NCBI GenBank assembly: GCA_949358305.1
Contig: OX442314.1
Coordinates: 29,373,118-29,437,117, forward strand
Length of the DNA: 64,000 nucleotides
Source: Strigamia acuminata
Taxonomy: Eukaryota; Arthropoda; Chilopoda; Geophilomorpha; Linotaeniidae
Direction of reading: 5' to 3'
Part shown: positions 21,792 through 31,886 of the stretch, in pieces
How positions within the stretch are numbered: the first letter of the stretch is position 1
Layout: each line of letters starts with the position of its first letter
Translations under genes and position numbers: made by a program
The notes under the pieces: generated by a model
Seen by the model: only the letters and a program-made list of their open reading frames with translations
Database searches by the model: none
Told to the model about the DNA's origin: nothing

Positions 21792-22710
21792 CACATCGAC
21801 TCAACACTAGCGCCATCCAAAATTGCTCTCGAAGGTTGCTCAGGGTGTCTGCGAGTCCTCAATGCATCGCTCTCTTGTGTTAATTGATGACAATCAATCT
21901 CGTGATGTAGTTGTCGCCAGGTAGAATGTAGGGCTCCCGGACGTCGTGCTCCACATCTGCCAACACCCATTTACTCGTAGCTCTCATCAACCCGTCTTTA
22001 TCCACGATTGGCGACATCTGGGTGAGTTATTATTAAATTAATTAAACTGACGATTTCTCCACCATTTCTATTGTCGTAGATATTTTAGCTCTTGTTCGAT
22101 GAGGGCACCCATCAACTCCAATTTTGGAAGTGTTTATTCCTTCAATGGGGCCACTCTACATCTGGAAATAATAAATTGCATTTTAATAGTTTTTGTCTTA
22201 TACTCTGTCACTCGAGTGTATGCGGCCATGTCATATGCATCTTCGTACTTCTCGACTCTGACATTGAGCAGGAATGGACTCGGTTTTGCACCAAAAAGTA
22301 CTCGAGTTTGTTTTAAAAGTACATTAGTTAATTTGGGTAACATATTCGGTCTTTCTGCTAAACAGTCGTTCAGGGGAAAACTCTCCTTCGCGTCGTAAAC
22401 AACGCGCAACTTTGTGGTCGCATATGTTTCATCAATTACCGGTCGGTGTATAAATTGTATTCAACGTACTCACGCTCGGGACTTTCTCGACGATACCGGT
22501 CGCAAGCTGTTCGTCGATCACTTTCTTGTATTCGCGATACATCTTCGGATTTTTCCGGAATCGATTCACCGAGCTCCAAAAGGTGTTTGTTTTTATAAAA
22601 TGTCTCCTATTTCTTGTGTTTCTCTCTCCAAATGTCAATTTTCTACTGCTGATTAAATTTATTACAAAGTTGGATTGTTGACTCAACAAGCTGTTGCTGT
22701 TTTGCACAAT
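21792..22710 (-). pseudogene. old BEL/Pao element, RT, RNase H and integrase N-terminal relic
   Basis: Minus-strand fragments in element order are FRKNPKMYREYKKVIDEQ and IVEKVP (RT N-terminal side), MRVVYDAKESFPLNDCLAE and RVLFGAKPSPFLLN (RT), ISRCRVAPLKE (RNase H) and then PYILPGDNYITRLIVIN with HKRAMH and LREQFW (integrase zinc region), up to the break made by the young BEL. Parts of RT including its catalytic motif and much of RNase H are deleted. Stops occur within the pieces. Confidence 0.8.
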
Positions 22711-24151
22711 TTAAAAGAATTGTATAATTATCTTTAAAACGTTCTCTTTTCCCGACAGAATTGACAAATGCCATGCGTTGTAACATACGTTTATTTTGCT
22801 TCTTTTAGGATAACTCGGTGTCTGAAGATCGAGAAAAGATGGAAGAATAGACGAGATCTCGGTGAATAAATGTATGTGCAATCGAATGGTTCGATTTAGA
22901 TTTATATAGTTCAGTTGGAAGTTATCAGGCCCACTAATATCGTATTATAAAGGTCGATTTCCTGTTGGAAAATTGGAGCTAATTTTATCCGGCAACGTAA
23001 TCAATCACGATTTTAGGGCGGGTGCGTCAAAGCTTGGTAAATCGGTATCCCGGTGCTGGCATCGGGACTGAGGGCGGAAAAAACTGTTTTCTGCTCAAAT
23101 TTTTGCAATGGTGCCAGATATGCAAATTCCAACCCTAGAAATCGATTTTTTACGCTCATTTTGCATCGATTCAGCATGTTTTTCTAAAAAAAAAAATTAT
23201 TTTTAGCGAAATCCGGGTATTCAGATGATCTTGAATTCTTGATCTCTGGATGTCAGTACCAAAAAATATCCAGGGATTGTACGCACTAAGTCTGATTCAC
23301 TTGTTTTTCTATTCGTGTTTGACGGCCGATGTTTTATTGCGGGAGAAGCCCGCGGATGGGGACAGGTGGAGAGCAAAGCGGATTTTATGCAAATGTGGTT
23401 CGACAGCTTCACCTGCCGCTAGAGGCAGCATAGTGAGGTTGAAGGTGACGTCGGAGTGGAAAGGAATAAAAAAAAAATACTTTATAGTATTGTATACTGT
23501 CATAGTTTTAGCATCATTATTTCTGACAAGCTGAAATTTGTTGAAGAGAAAGACTTGCATTGTGTTTCCAATCCCAAATATACTTTTTTTTGTGGTTATA
23601 CTGTTTATGTTTTTTACATCTTTGGGTATTTTATTTCAATAAATTGTGTCTGGAGTCTTGGAAAAATATGTTTTAACTAAAATTATTCATTTGTAATGGC
23701 TTGATTTAGTGTTAGTAATTATGATTTGAATTAACGCCACCTGGACAAACATTGTGATTGTGGAGTTTATTTACACTATGGATTATTTTATATTTGAAGA
23801 ATTATTCCAATATTGTGAGCGGCAATTAAATCATTTTGTTTCAAGAACTGCATACAAATTGGGTTCAATTTGCACACTGGAAAAAAAAGTAAATTTCCAA
23901 ACATTTCCAAGTTGAAAATTAATATGGAAAATTTTGATGAAACTAGGTACTTTAATTACCTAGCACCTAGTTCCATCAAAATTTCACCGCAAAAAAATAT
24001 GATACGGGTCCCTGACAAATTGTGACAAAAAATGCCGGTCCGCTGAACTAAAGCATACGGGAATGTGTTTTAGTTACAGATTTTCATGAGAAACGCTGGA
24101 TTAGATACCGGTAAGTTAGATGGTAATTGATATTTACCATAAAGCCGAGAA
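22711..24151. other. intron DNA with one small hairpin, no gene
   Basis: No coding region recognised. The only structure noted is an inverted repeat at 23928-23984: arm AAATTTTGATGAAACTAGGT against ACCTAGTTCCATCAAAATTT, about 20 bp with one mismatch and a loop of about 16 bp. Confidence 0.45.
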
Positions 24152-24154
24152 TAA

Positions 24155-24553
24155 AGGTGGAAACACAAGGGAGCGGGTAAAATTTAAAAGCTTGCTTTTA
24201 CTTGAAAAAGCGGCTAAAAACTCGCCCGCTTGAGCAAACACAAGTTTGCGTTTTTACTCAAAGCTTTTTTTTGAAGCGAGCTTGTACCCACCTGCTCCGA
24301 TCAAACTGAGTTTGATTTACCAGCTTCAAACTTGCTGGTATTTTGGTCATGTGACTTTGACAGCCAATCAGAATTGTCAGGAAATTCTTGGAGGAGATTT
24401 TGGCGAGAATTTCTGACTAGCTACCTAGCTAGCTTGAGTTTGCCAGTTAACCTGGTAAGCCAAAGGTGGTTCAAGTAAGCTTATAAAGGACTCCCTCTTT
24501 AAATTTGTACTAGCAAGCTTTGGAATTTTACCCACTCCCTTGTGTTTCCACCT
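24155..24553. mobile_element. 399-bp MITE with 30-bp TIRs in a TAA site
   Basis: Left end AGGTGGAAACACAAGGGAGC and the inverted right end AGGTGGAAACACAAGGGAGT are followed by matching GGGTAAAATT. TAA flanks both sides (24152-24154 and 24554-24556). The interior is rich in AAGCTTG and other short inverted motifs. A 3-bp TAA target fits the TWA preference of PIF/Harbinger elements. No transposase. Confidence 0.7.
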
Positions 24554-24556
24554 TAA

Positions 24557-26012
24557 GGAGGTCAATTAGCGTTTGATGAAGAAGTAACTTCTGAAGAATG
24601 ACTTTTTTAAAGTAATTTCCATTTTATCCTCCCTGAATTAAACGCACTTTATTATTTCTCATCGACTTGAGAACAAAATTTCCAATTCAACATTTGACTT
24701 GAAAGAGAAAACGACGTGCCCATTTTGCTTTTTTCCATTACAGTATCACTGAACACTGCCAAATTAACATTGAATAGGTACAGCCGTTTGGTAACGCGGT
24801 TTACACATCTTATATCCATTTTCCAGTTTATTTTTATTCTCCGCGTAACGATCCGAATTGTATACTGATGCGATCCTTGGGATTTTTACGCTTCAATGTA
24901 ATGACAAACAGGAATTCGCTCTTAGGACACACCAGACAATGCAAAAGAATCTCTTTTCTGCAATCCAATTTCTGCTCTTTTCAGCATCCAAAGGTGCCTT
25001 AATATTTGTTTGCCCCCTCGAGTGAAGCCCCCCATAAAATACTTTGAGTGTGTAGTAACAACACAAGAAAAATATAAAGATTGATCACCTGAGTTGGACA
25101 TGTTTTCACCATAAATTGTCGTGTTAAGTACAAATTCTCTTCTATTTTTATTTATTTTATATTTTTTTATCATCATCAGAAAAAGAAAAAAAAAAAAAAT
25201 CAGAACCCGCACAGTTGTTTAAGCCATTTAGTCCTCTGTTCCGATTCGTGTAAAAATGAACATTTGATGGATCCTCTTCCTCATAAAACCCGCTATTTAC
25301 CACCGTAACGACTCGACGCCCAAACTTCGTCTCTTTATGCCTTTTTCTTTAAGCTTTTGATTTTTGCCAAAATCAATAAGAAAGTAAATAAAAAACAGAT
25401 GGAAGCGATGTTTGTCTTACTTAAAAATGTCTCTTTCCCCAAAGTGATTCAAGTGGAACCAAACAAGCAAGTGGAACACGCGAACTTCATTTGCAAAAAC
25501 TTTAGGATTTAATAGAAAGGAGTATTGATTGCGACCGGTTTCATTTCTTGTTCCCCTTGGTATGGTAATGAAGGAGGGGCTTTCCTCGAGCACTTTGAGC
25601 TTTCGCAACACAAAACTCATTTATTTTTCGTGCCATCCGAAACGTCTTATCTCAAACTACCTGCCACGGTAGCGCGGGAGAGCGGATATCCGGTCAATAA
25701 AGATACATCAGCGGAAATTTGGTTTGATCACTAAATGTTAGATTTTTGGGTTCTTATCTAATGATTGGACTTTCAAACGAATGAATAATAAGTAAATAAG
25801 TTTGAAGTTTGAGTTAAGAAACAACAATTATCAGGATGGTTTCTCTACCTAGGCGCGGGGGTTCCGATTAGACTGATGGTTTCTGTTTAAGCGCGTGGGA
25901 ATGTGAAATGATTGAGTTGTACGCGGGTGTCTATAGTAATTGTAATAGTGACTCTAAGAAAAATGACTACTGAATTTTTGGTCGAAAAAAGTAATTTTTT
26001 GCTGATGAAAAA
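24557..26012. other. intron DNA, nothing recognised
   Basis: No gene or repeat with clear ends was found. Confidence 0.45.
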
Positions 26013-26555
26013 TGTCTTTTTGCGTACAAAAGTGTAGTTTTTGCCTACGAAAATGTTTTTGCCTACGAAAATGTTGTTTTTGCTTACGAAAATGAAGTTT
26101 TAGCGTACAAAATGTATTTTTTGCGTACAAAAATGTAGTTTTTGCGTACAAAAATGTAGTTTTTGCGTACAAAAATGTAGTATTTGCATACAAAAAATGT
26201 AGTTTTTGCGTATAAAAATGTAGTTTTTGCGTAGACAAATGTAGTTTTTTCATACAAAAATGTAGTTTTTGCGTACAAAAATGTAGTTTTTGCGTACAAA
26301 AATGTAGTTTTTGCGTACAAAAATGTAGTTTTTGCGTACAAAAATGTAGTTTTTGCGTACAAAAATGTAGTTTTTGCGTACAAAAATGTAGTTTTTGCGT
26401 ACAAAAATGTAGTTTTTGCGTACAAAAATGTAGTTTTTGCGTACAAAAATGTAGTATTTGCATACAAAAAATGTAGTTTTTGCGTATAAAAATGTAGTTT
26501 TTGCGTAGACAAATGTAGTTTTTTCATACAAAAATGTAGTTTTTGCAGTAAATGA
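26013..26555. repeat. 21-bp minisatellite with higher-order structure
   Basis: The unit is GTAGTTTTTGCGTACAAAAAT, 21 bp. Units from about 26255 to 26450 are almost perfect, while the left side is more diverged (GCCTACGAAAAT, GCTTACGAAAAT). A block of variant units that starts GTAGTATTTGCATACAAA and passes through GCGTATAAA, GCGTAGACAAAT and TTTTCATACAAA occurs twice, at about 26177-26265 and 26451-26541. Because 21 is a multiple of 3 and the unit lacks minus-strand stops, long repeat-coded frames appear on that strand; they are not genes. Confidence 0.95.
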
Positions 26556-26951
26556 ACTTGAAAAGTACGATCTGCTCCTAAAAAAGCTTTTTTGCAATTT
26601 TTGTGCAGACAACCACTGTCCTGCCACAATTAAATTGTCGACACGAAACTAAACTTTCAAATAAAACCAAGATGCTTGAAATGTAGAACACGCTCCATCT
26701 TAGGACAATTCTGAATAAAACGAAAGAATTTCCAATAAACCCTCCACCGTACAATTAATTACCCCAACAAATAATGCCCGTCTCTAATAAAGCGCGGCAG
26801 TTGGGGGAGGAAGACCCGGCTTTATTTAGCCCGGAGTGCGCCGGTTGAGAGGATCAAGTATTAACGCTAGCGAAGTAATGACGAAAGAGCACTTAAAACA
26901 CCTGTGCCACCATTAATCTAAGGCAGCAAGCAATTGATTGATTTTTCTCAC
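26556..26951. other. first 400 bp of the GPCR intron
   Basis: This lies directly after the donor of GPCR exon 1 on the minus strand. No other feature was recognised. Confidence 0.5.
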
Positions 26952-27425
26952 CTGGGGTATGCTGAGAAGAGCACTGAGGATCCACGCACTCACTATGAGG
27001 ATGTTGCACTTGCGATGAGCGTTGCTTCTCTCCATCGGAAGTCTGACAGCAATAAAGCGATCAATTCCAATGAGAACCAGAACAAAGGTCGACAAATAGA
27101 GACTAAACATCTGCAGATATTTGATGATTTTGCACATTGCGTCGCCGGCCAGCCACTGCACCGTCGCGACCCACGCCGACTCGGGCACGACGCAGAAAAA
27201 AGTGACGAGCAAATCGGCCACGGCGAGCTGAGTTATGAGCATGTACATGGTGGACACGGCGCGCCTTTTCGACCGGTACAAATTGATGAGAGTGGCCACG
27301 TTGCCGACGAGAGAGAGGACTGCCATGACGGCCAAAACGACGCTTTTGATGAGACGTTGCTCGTTGAACGAGGGGGCGGGCTCCATTAATGAGGACGTGT
27401 TGGTGCTGTTAATGTCGTCCACCAT
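26952..27425 (-). CDS. GPCR exon 1 (N-terminus to TM4), AKH/corazonin/ACP receptor type
   Basis: The exon encodes a rhodopsin-class receptor: an extracellular N-terminus with two glycosylation sequons (NST, NTS), TM1 ending in the LVGNV motif, TM2 with LAVADLLV, a conserved cysteine at the start of TM3, TM3 ending GIDRFIAV (DRF in place of DRY), and TM4. The donor CCCCAG/GTGAGA at 26951 ends the exon on a complete codon, and the next exon found is at 2747-2930. The start chosen is the ATG at 27425, because upstream residues are arginine-rich and overlap promoter-like sites; the frame stays open to an ATG at 27572. It is expected to be a plasma-membrane peptide-hormone receptor. Confidence 0.85.
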
Positions 27426-27529
27426 GTTGAGCGATTTGTGGAGCCCGCCATGACCCGAGCCCCGTATCCCGGCGTCTAAGCTCGCGTGCCACTTGCGATC
27501 CGCACAGCGCGCGCGGCTCGTAAAACCGA

Positions 27530-27548
27530 TGACGTCAAGGATCACGTG
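27530..27548 (-). promoter_or_regulatory. CRE palindrome and E-box upstream of GPCR start
   Basis: A perfect TGACGTCA lies at 27530-27537 and CACGTG at 27543-27548, about 105-125 bp before the chosen ATG. The palindromes are seen directly; a regulatory role by CREB-type or bHLH factors is inference. If translation began at the ATG at 27572 they would be coding. Confidence 0.4.
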
Positions 27549-27572
27549 GGCGCAAAAAGTAAAGTGGATCAA

Positions 27573-29915
27573 ATATTTTGTGTTTTTTTTTTAAATGATT
27601 TTTTTTTTTATGTGCATGATTTAATTGGCTTTTGTTTTATTTTTATTGCTGATGTGATATGACGATAAAAGTGAGTGAAAACTCCGCCTGAATTGGGTTG
27701 GCTTCGCTGTAGTGCTTTTGTTAATTTACAGGTAGTGTTTTTTTAAAGGGAAGCGTCGGGTTCGATGGATGAATAAAATAAATTCGGTTAATTTTAGTTC
27801 TTGAATTGGATGTTTTTGCGTGTTTGCGCACGGTTTAAAGGGAATTTAATAATAAAAATTTATTTTTTAAATTAAAATTACAAAAGTCAAAAAGAAAAAA
27901 AGAAAAATTAAATGTGCCGGCGGTAATTGTTTAAAATGACAAAAAGTTTTGGATTTCATCTTTAATTATATTTTTATTTTGAGTAAATAAAAAATTGATT
28001 AATTCGGGGAAATCGGAATGATTTTCAATTTAAAACCGTGTACGGAAACTAGTCGAAAGAACAAAGAGGAGATTAATTAAACTTAAATTATGTTACGACA
28101 CATTTAATGTGTTCTAATACAGCAGTGCTGTATAGGTGCGGCAAATAAAAGAATGCCATAAAAATGTTCCCGAGGAATTTACGTCTTGAAATAATAGCGG
28201 GTGCGAGCGTGTCACACAAATAAATTGCTAATTAAATGCTTTTCGCATGGCGAGCAACGCGATGATAATTGAAAAAGTAATTTAGACCAATCAATAACAA
28301 AAATGCTAATGCATCAAAGTGATAAAACGAGTCATTATTGGGCAATAACAATTATTTTTTGCAAATAAAACACAATTTTATCAAATTCATGCGACAAAAA
28401 TTAATATCCAAATGAAAACAACAGAAAAAGTGATATTTTGTTTACATTTTAACGTTTTAAACCTTTTTTCTCAAAACTTTTCAGAAAGAGATAATTTTTA
28501 AAAAACATTTTTTGACTAATTGGATCGTGCTCTACAACTTTCTAATTCGCTTTTTCTCTCTATCTGTCACGGTTCTCGAGTTACAATATGGATGACCTTG
28601 AAGATGACCTCTGAGGTCAAGTTGGATGTCGTAATTGGATTTTGCCCAAAATACTACCTTGACAATCATTTTACTAAATCAAAATCTAAAACAGTTTGGG
28701 AATTATTTACTGTGAACCAGACTTTTAGACCACCCTGTATATTAACTACTTAAAATACAATTAACCGTGTAAATAATTCGTTTGCATCAGCACGCCTAAT
28801 CACATGCTGACGTGAATGTAAAAAGCGACTCCTATAGTGATTAATTTGTATTCAAAGAGGTCTGCTCTTTATCTTGTTCGCCGTGTATATCATCATTAAA
28901 CACACCATTACACGCGCGCTTGATTTGATTAATATCACTGAGAATTATTTCCGTTTGCTGCTCCATATTTCATTAAAATTAATAAATTTCTTGATTGCGC
29001 AAGCGTATAATCCCGTTTACGATTAGTATAGATTAAAATTTAGCTTTGCGTGGTTTGTGTGGTAATCAATCTTAATTTACCGTACTTTAATTTAATGCAG
29101 AGGAAGGAATCGTATGTGATCTTCGCTTCAACGTCAGAATTTGTTGCCATGGAAATGCGAGATCAAATTACTCGGTATCATGTGGCAGAATGATTTTCCA
29201 TCACTAGGTATTACCTGGGTAATTTACAAGAATTTGCTCTGGATTTATTCCCCATCAGTCAGCTTTATGTGGATTTTTCTATCAATGCTGTTGTGTTGCC
29301 GCATTCGCACACCAGGTTCAATAATTCGGGCGCGTAGGGTTGTCAATAGAGATTGTCATCAGACTCGTCACCGTATTAATATTTGTTTGTAAAATTTGTA
29401 ATGATTTTATTTTTTTAAAAATTAAAAATAATTTTTTTTTTAAATTTTTAATAATAAAATCCTACTTTAATAGTTTCCTTTCTGAGATGCGCCTGCTGGA
29501 GATAAGAAGAGAAGCATCACTGGATGAAAAAAATTGCATTAAAGTCTTATTTACAACCTGTTTTCTTTCGCCTGAATTGCTTTTTTCATTCCACTTATTC
29601 GATTGTATATTTTTTTATTTTTTTATTCCGTCAAAACATCGCCTCTGTGTGACACACGCGGAGTTAAATAACGTCAAACTAGTTTGCAGCTTGTCTTATT
29701 TATTCGCACAGGGAGACAGTAAACGCGGAGCAAAGGTCGATATTGAGCCATAAATTCCTTCCCCTTTAAACTAAACTATGGAAACAATGATGGTAAACTC
29801 TCTTTATTTGTACATCCCCAAACACAAGGCAAGTTTCGGCTATTAGTGCATAAATCTGACACTATCGGCGCCGGTGTTCCAAATTAAATCACGTATAACG
29901 TCGGCAACACGTTTG
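27573..29915. other. intergenic region between GPCR and first kinase, with one transposon-like end
   Basis: The two genes are divergent. No coding region was recognised. Near 28731-28753 the sequence ACCACCCTGTATA resembles the TACAGGGTG-type end of mariner-like elements in arthropods; a partner end was not found. Confidence 0.45.
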
Positions 29916-29923
29916 TATAAAAG
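29916..29923 (+). promoter_or_regulatory. TATA box of first SRPK-like kinase
   Basis: TATAAAAG lies 51 bp before the ATG at 29974, leaving room for a short 5' leader. A second AT-rich TATATAAA follows at about 29929. Confidence 0.6.
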
Positions 29924-29973
29924 TATAATATATAAACGCCCGTCTATCTCAATATTTGCACTGATTTCTACAG

Positions 29974-30936
29974 ATGGATTCATTAGAATTGCTTGACCAA
30001 ACCTCTGCTTCTTCTCCAACATCCGAACCTTCCGACCGGCAAGAAAACCCCGAGTTTTACTGCACAGGTGGTTATCACCCGGTAAAAATCGGCGACACGT
30101 GTCACACTCGCTACACCGTGGTCCGCAAACTCGGATGGGGCTTTTTCTCGACCGTGTGGTTGTGCAACGATCTGCAGGAAAGCCGACTCGTCGCGCTGAA
30201 AATCATGAAAAGCGCGCCCAAATTTGCGGAAACGGCCGCGCTCGAGATCGACTTGCTCAACCACATGCTGGAGTGCGACCCCGACGGTCGCCACAAAGGG
30301 AAAGTCGTTCGCTTATTGGACACTTTTCGCATTTGCGGTGTCAACGGCGTCCACGAGTGCATGGTGTTCGAGGTTTTAGGCGACGATCTGTACAAATTGA
30401 TCCAAAGATCCGGAAAAAAAGGTCTCCCGTTGGCCGACGTGAAAACCATCGCCCGGAATCTCCTCGAAGCCGTGCACTTCCTGCACAATGTTTGTGATAT
30501 CATTCACACGGATATCAAACCCGAAAATGTGTGTGTGACCGAGGATTTGTCGGTCACGTTGGCGGATCTTGGAAATGCGTGTTGTATTTTTTTTCATTAC
30601 ACGGAGAATATTCAAACGTGTCCCTACAGGTGTCCAGAGGTCCTCCTGAGGGCTGGATACACGACCAAAGCCGATATTTGGAGCACTGCTTGCTTGGTGT
30701 TTGAATTGGCGACCGGGAATCTTTTGTTTCGGCCTCGTTTTGGTGCGAATTACGGCAGGAGTGAGAATCATTTGGCGCTAATGATTGGATTGTTGGGGGA
30801 TGTGCCGAAAGAGGTTTTAGGAGGGAAAAACTTCAGCAAGTATTTTAGTGAGGACGGTAAGTTATTTCACTTTCCTGAAATCGAGTTTTGTGGTCTTTGT
30901 GAAGTGTTGACTAGTACCGTATATACTCGCGTATAG
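29974..30936 (+). CDS. SRPK-like protein kinase 1, C-terminus cut by a transposon
   Basis: The intronless frame of 320 codons encodes a serine/threonine kinase of the SR-protein kinase group: glycine loop LGWGFFSTVW (53-62), catalytic lysine in VALKIMK (K76), HTDIKPEN catalytic loop (178-185) and DLGNAC in place of DFG (198-203), the last two being SRPK hallmarks. The activation segment IQTCPYRCPE has lost the arginine of the usual TRPYR. The large SRPK spacer insert is missing. After VLTS (314) the frame runs into a 444-bp element and ends six residues later; the missing tail survives at 31363-31487. The lost part includes the conserved DPNDRASA region, so activity is doubtful. Confidence 0.85.
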   Translation: MDSLELLDQTSASSPTSEPSDRQENPEFYCTGGYHPVKIGDTCHTRYTVVRKLGWGFFSTVWLCNDLQESRLVALKIMKSAPKFAETAALEIDLLNHMLECDPDGRHKGKVVRLLDTFRICGVNGVHECMVFEVLGDDLYKLIQRSGKKGLPLADVKTIARNLLEAVHFLHNVCDIIHTDIKPENVCVTEDLSVTLADLGNACCIFFHYTENIQTCPYRCPEVLLRAGYTTKADIWSTACLVFELATGNLLFRPRFGANYGRSENHLALMIGLLGDVPKEVLGGKNFSKYFSEDGKLFHFPEIEFCGLCEVLTSTVYTRV

Positions 30937-31360
30937 TGCGAAATATTTATTGCAAATTTTGGACCTCGAATTGGGGGGGTCGCACTATACGCGCATAATA
31001 ATAAAAAAAAAAAAAAAAATTGACGTATACGTAACGTATGGACTACATGCGTAATTCGTACGTATGTAACTTCGATTATCCCGTTTACAACACACAATAC
31101 GACCAACCGACAATCAAAATAATTCAAATAATGCAACAATCCAGCAATCCATCATCAAAATATAAGCAAGGAGGAAAATTTTTTTTGGATTTTAAAGTTT
31201 CCTTTTAAATAAATAAACTTTTCCAACCACATTTTGCAGTGTTGTGGTACACAAATGTTAATTCGCATTATACGCGCATACATCACTTATTAGCAAAAAT
31301 GGCGCCTGAAATGGGGGGGTCGCATTATACGCGGATCGCATTATACGCGAGTATATACGG
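30917..31360. mobile_element. 444-bp TIR element inserted in the kinase frame at TA
   Basis: The left TIR CCGTATATACTCGCGTATA and the inverted right TIR are identical over 19 bp and continue to 25 bp with one mismatch. TA flanks at 30915-30916 and 31361-31362. Subterminal copies of TCGCAnTATACGCG lie behind GGGGGGG runs on both sides (near 30975 and 31314). No transposase is encoded. Leaving out the element and one TA makes the kinase frame continuous. It shares the CCGTATnTAC style end and TA target with the element at 5948-6413. Confidence 0.85.
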
Positions 31361-31362
31361 TA

Positions 31363-31487
31363 AGTATGAGTGGGGCGTGGATGAAGCGAGCGAGTTTGCT
31401 GATTTTTTGTTGCCGATGTTGGCGTTTGATCCAAACGATCGGGCTTCTGCAAGGGATTCTCTCAGGCATAAGTGGTTGCGAGTTTAG
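31363..31487 (+). pseudogene. separated C-terminal piece of SRPK-like kinase 1
   Basis: The frame reads KYEWGVDEASEFADF, then DPNDRASARDSL and ends HKWLRV with a stop. It aligns with the end of the second kinase (DDDEAREFADF, DPNDRASAQVAL, HKWLRV). It follows directly on the transposon. A polyadenylation signal AATAAA lies at 31588-31593. Confidence 0.85.
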
Positions 31488-31886
31488 AAATGTATTTGGC
31501 GAGATAGTTGCTGATTGATGTTTGTGAAAAGTAGATAGTTTTAGGGGAGTGTGGGAACGAACAAAGATGCCAACATCCAGGGAAAAAAATAAAATTGTGT
31601 TTCATATAGAAAGTATAATTGTTTTATTTTATTATTAAAAATTTTGATAAAGGGGGCCCGAAAAAACCTTAGGACCAGGGCCCTCCAAAAAGCTAGATCT
31701 GTCCCCGACACAGAGTGTGAAAACACAAAATCCAAAAAACATCTAAAAGGTAGTTTTTGTGATTTTGATAAGAAGTAATTTTGAGGCTTGTGAAACTCAA
31801 AACAAAATGGAGGCATCCAAGCTCTATCTAAGTGGCCAACGTGTATCCTTGTATATCATCAATATGCTGATGCATCCATGACTGTA

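Noticed and set aside
26084-26629. Overlapping minus-strand frames coding 7-residue repeats
   Set aside because: They are by-products of a 21-bp tandem repeat without stops; all three frames are open, which no gene would show.
28731-28753. Mariner-like terminus ACCACCCTGTATA
   Set aside because: Only one end is seen; it is mentioned as a note and not called as an element.
30914-31362. The element in kinase 1 as a normal intron
   Set aside because: No GT-AG pair at its borders restores the frame, while exact TIRs and a TA duplication explain it fully as an insertion.
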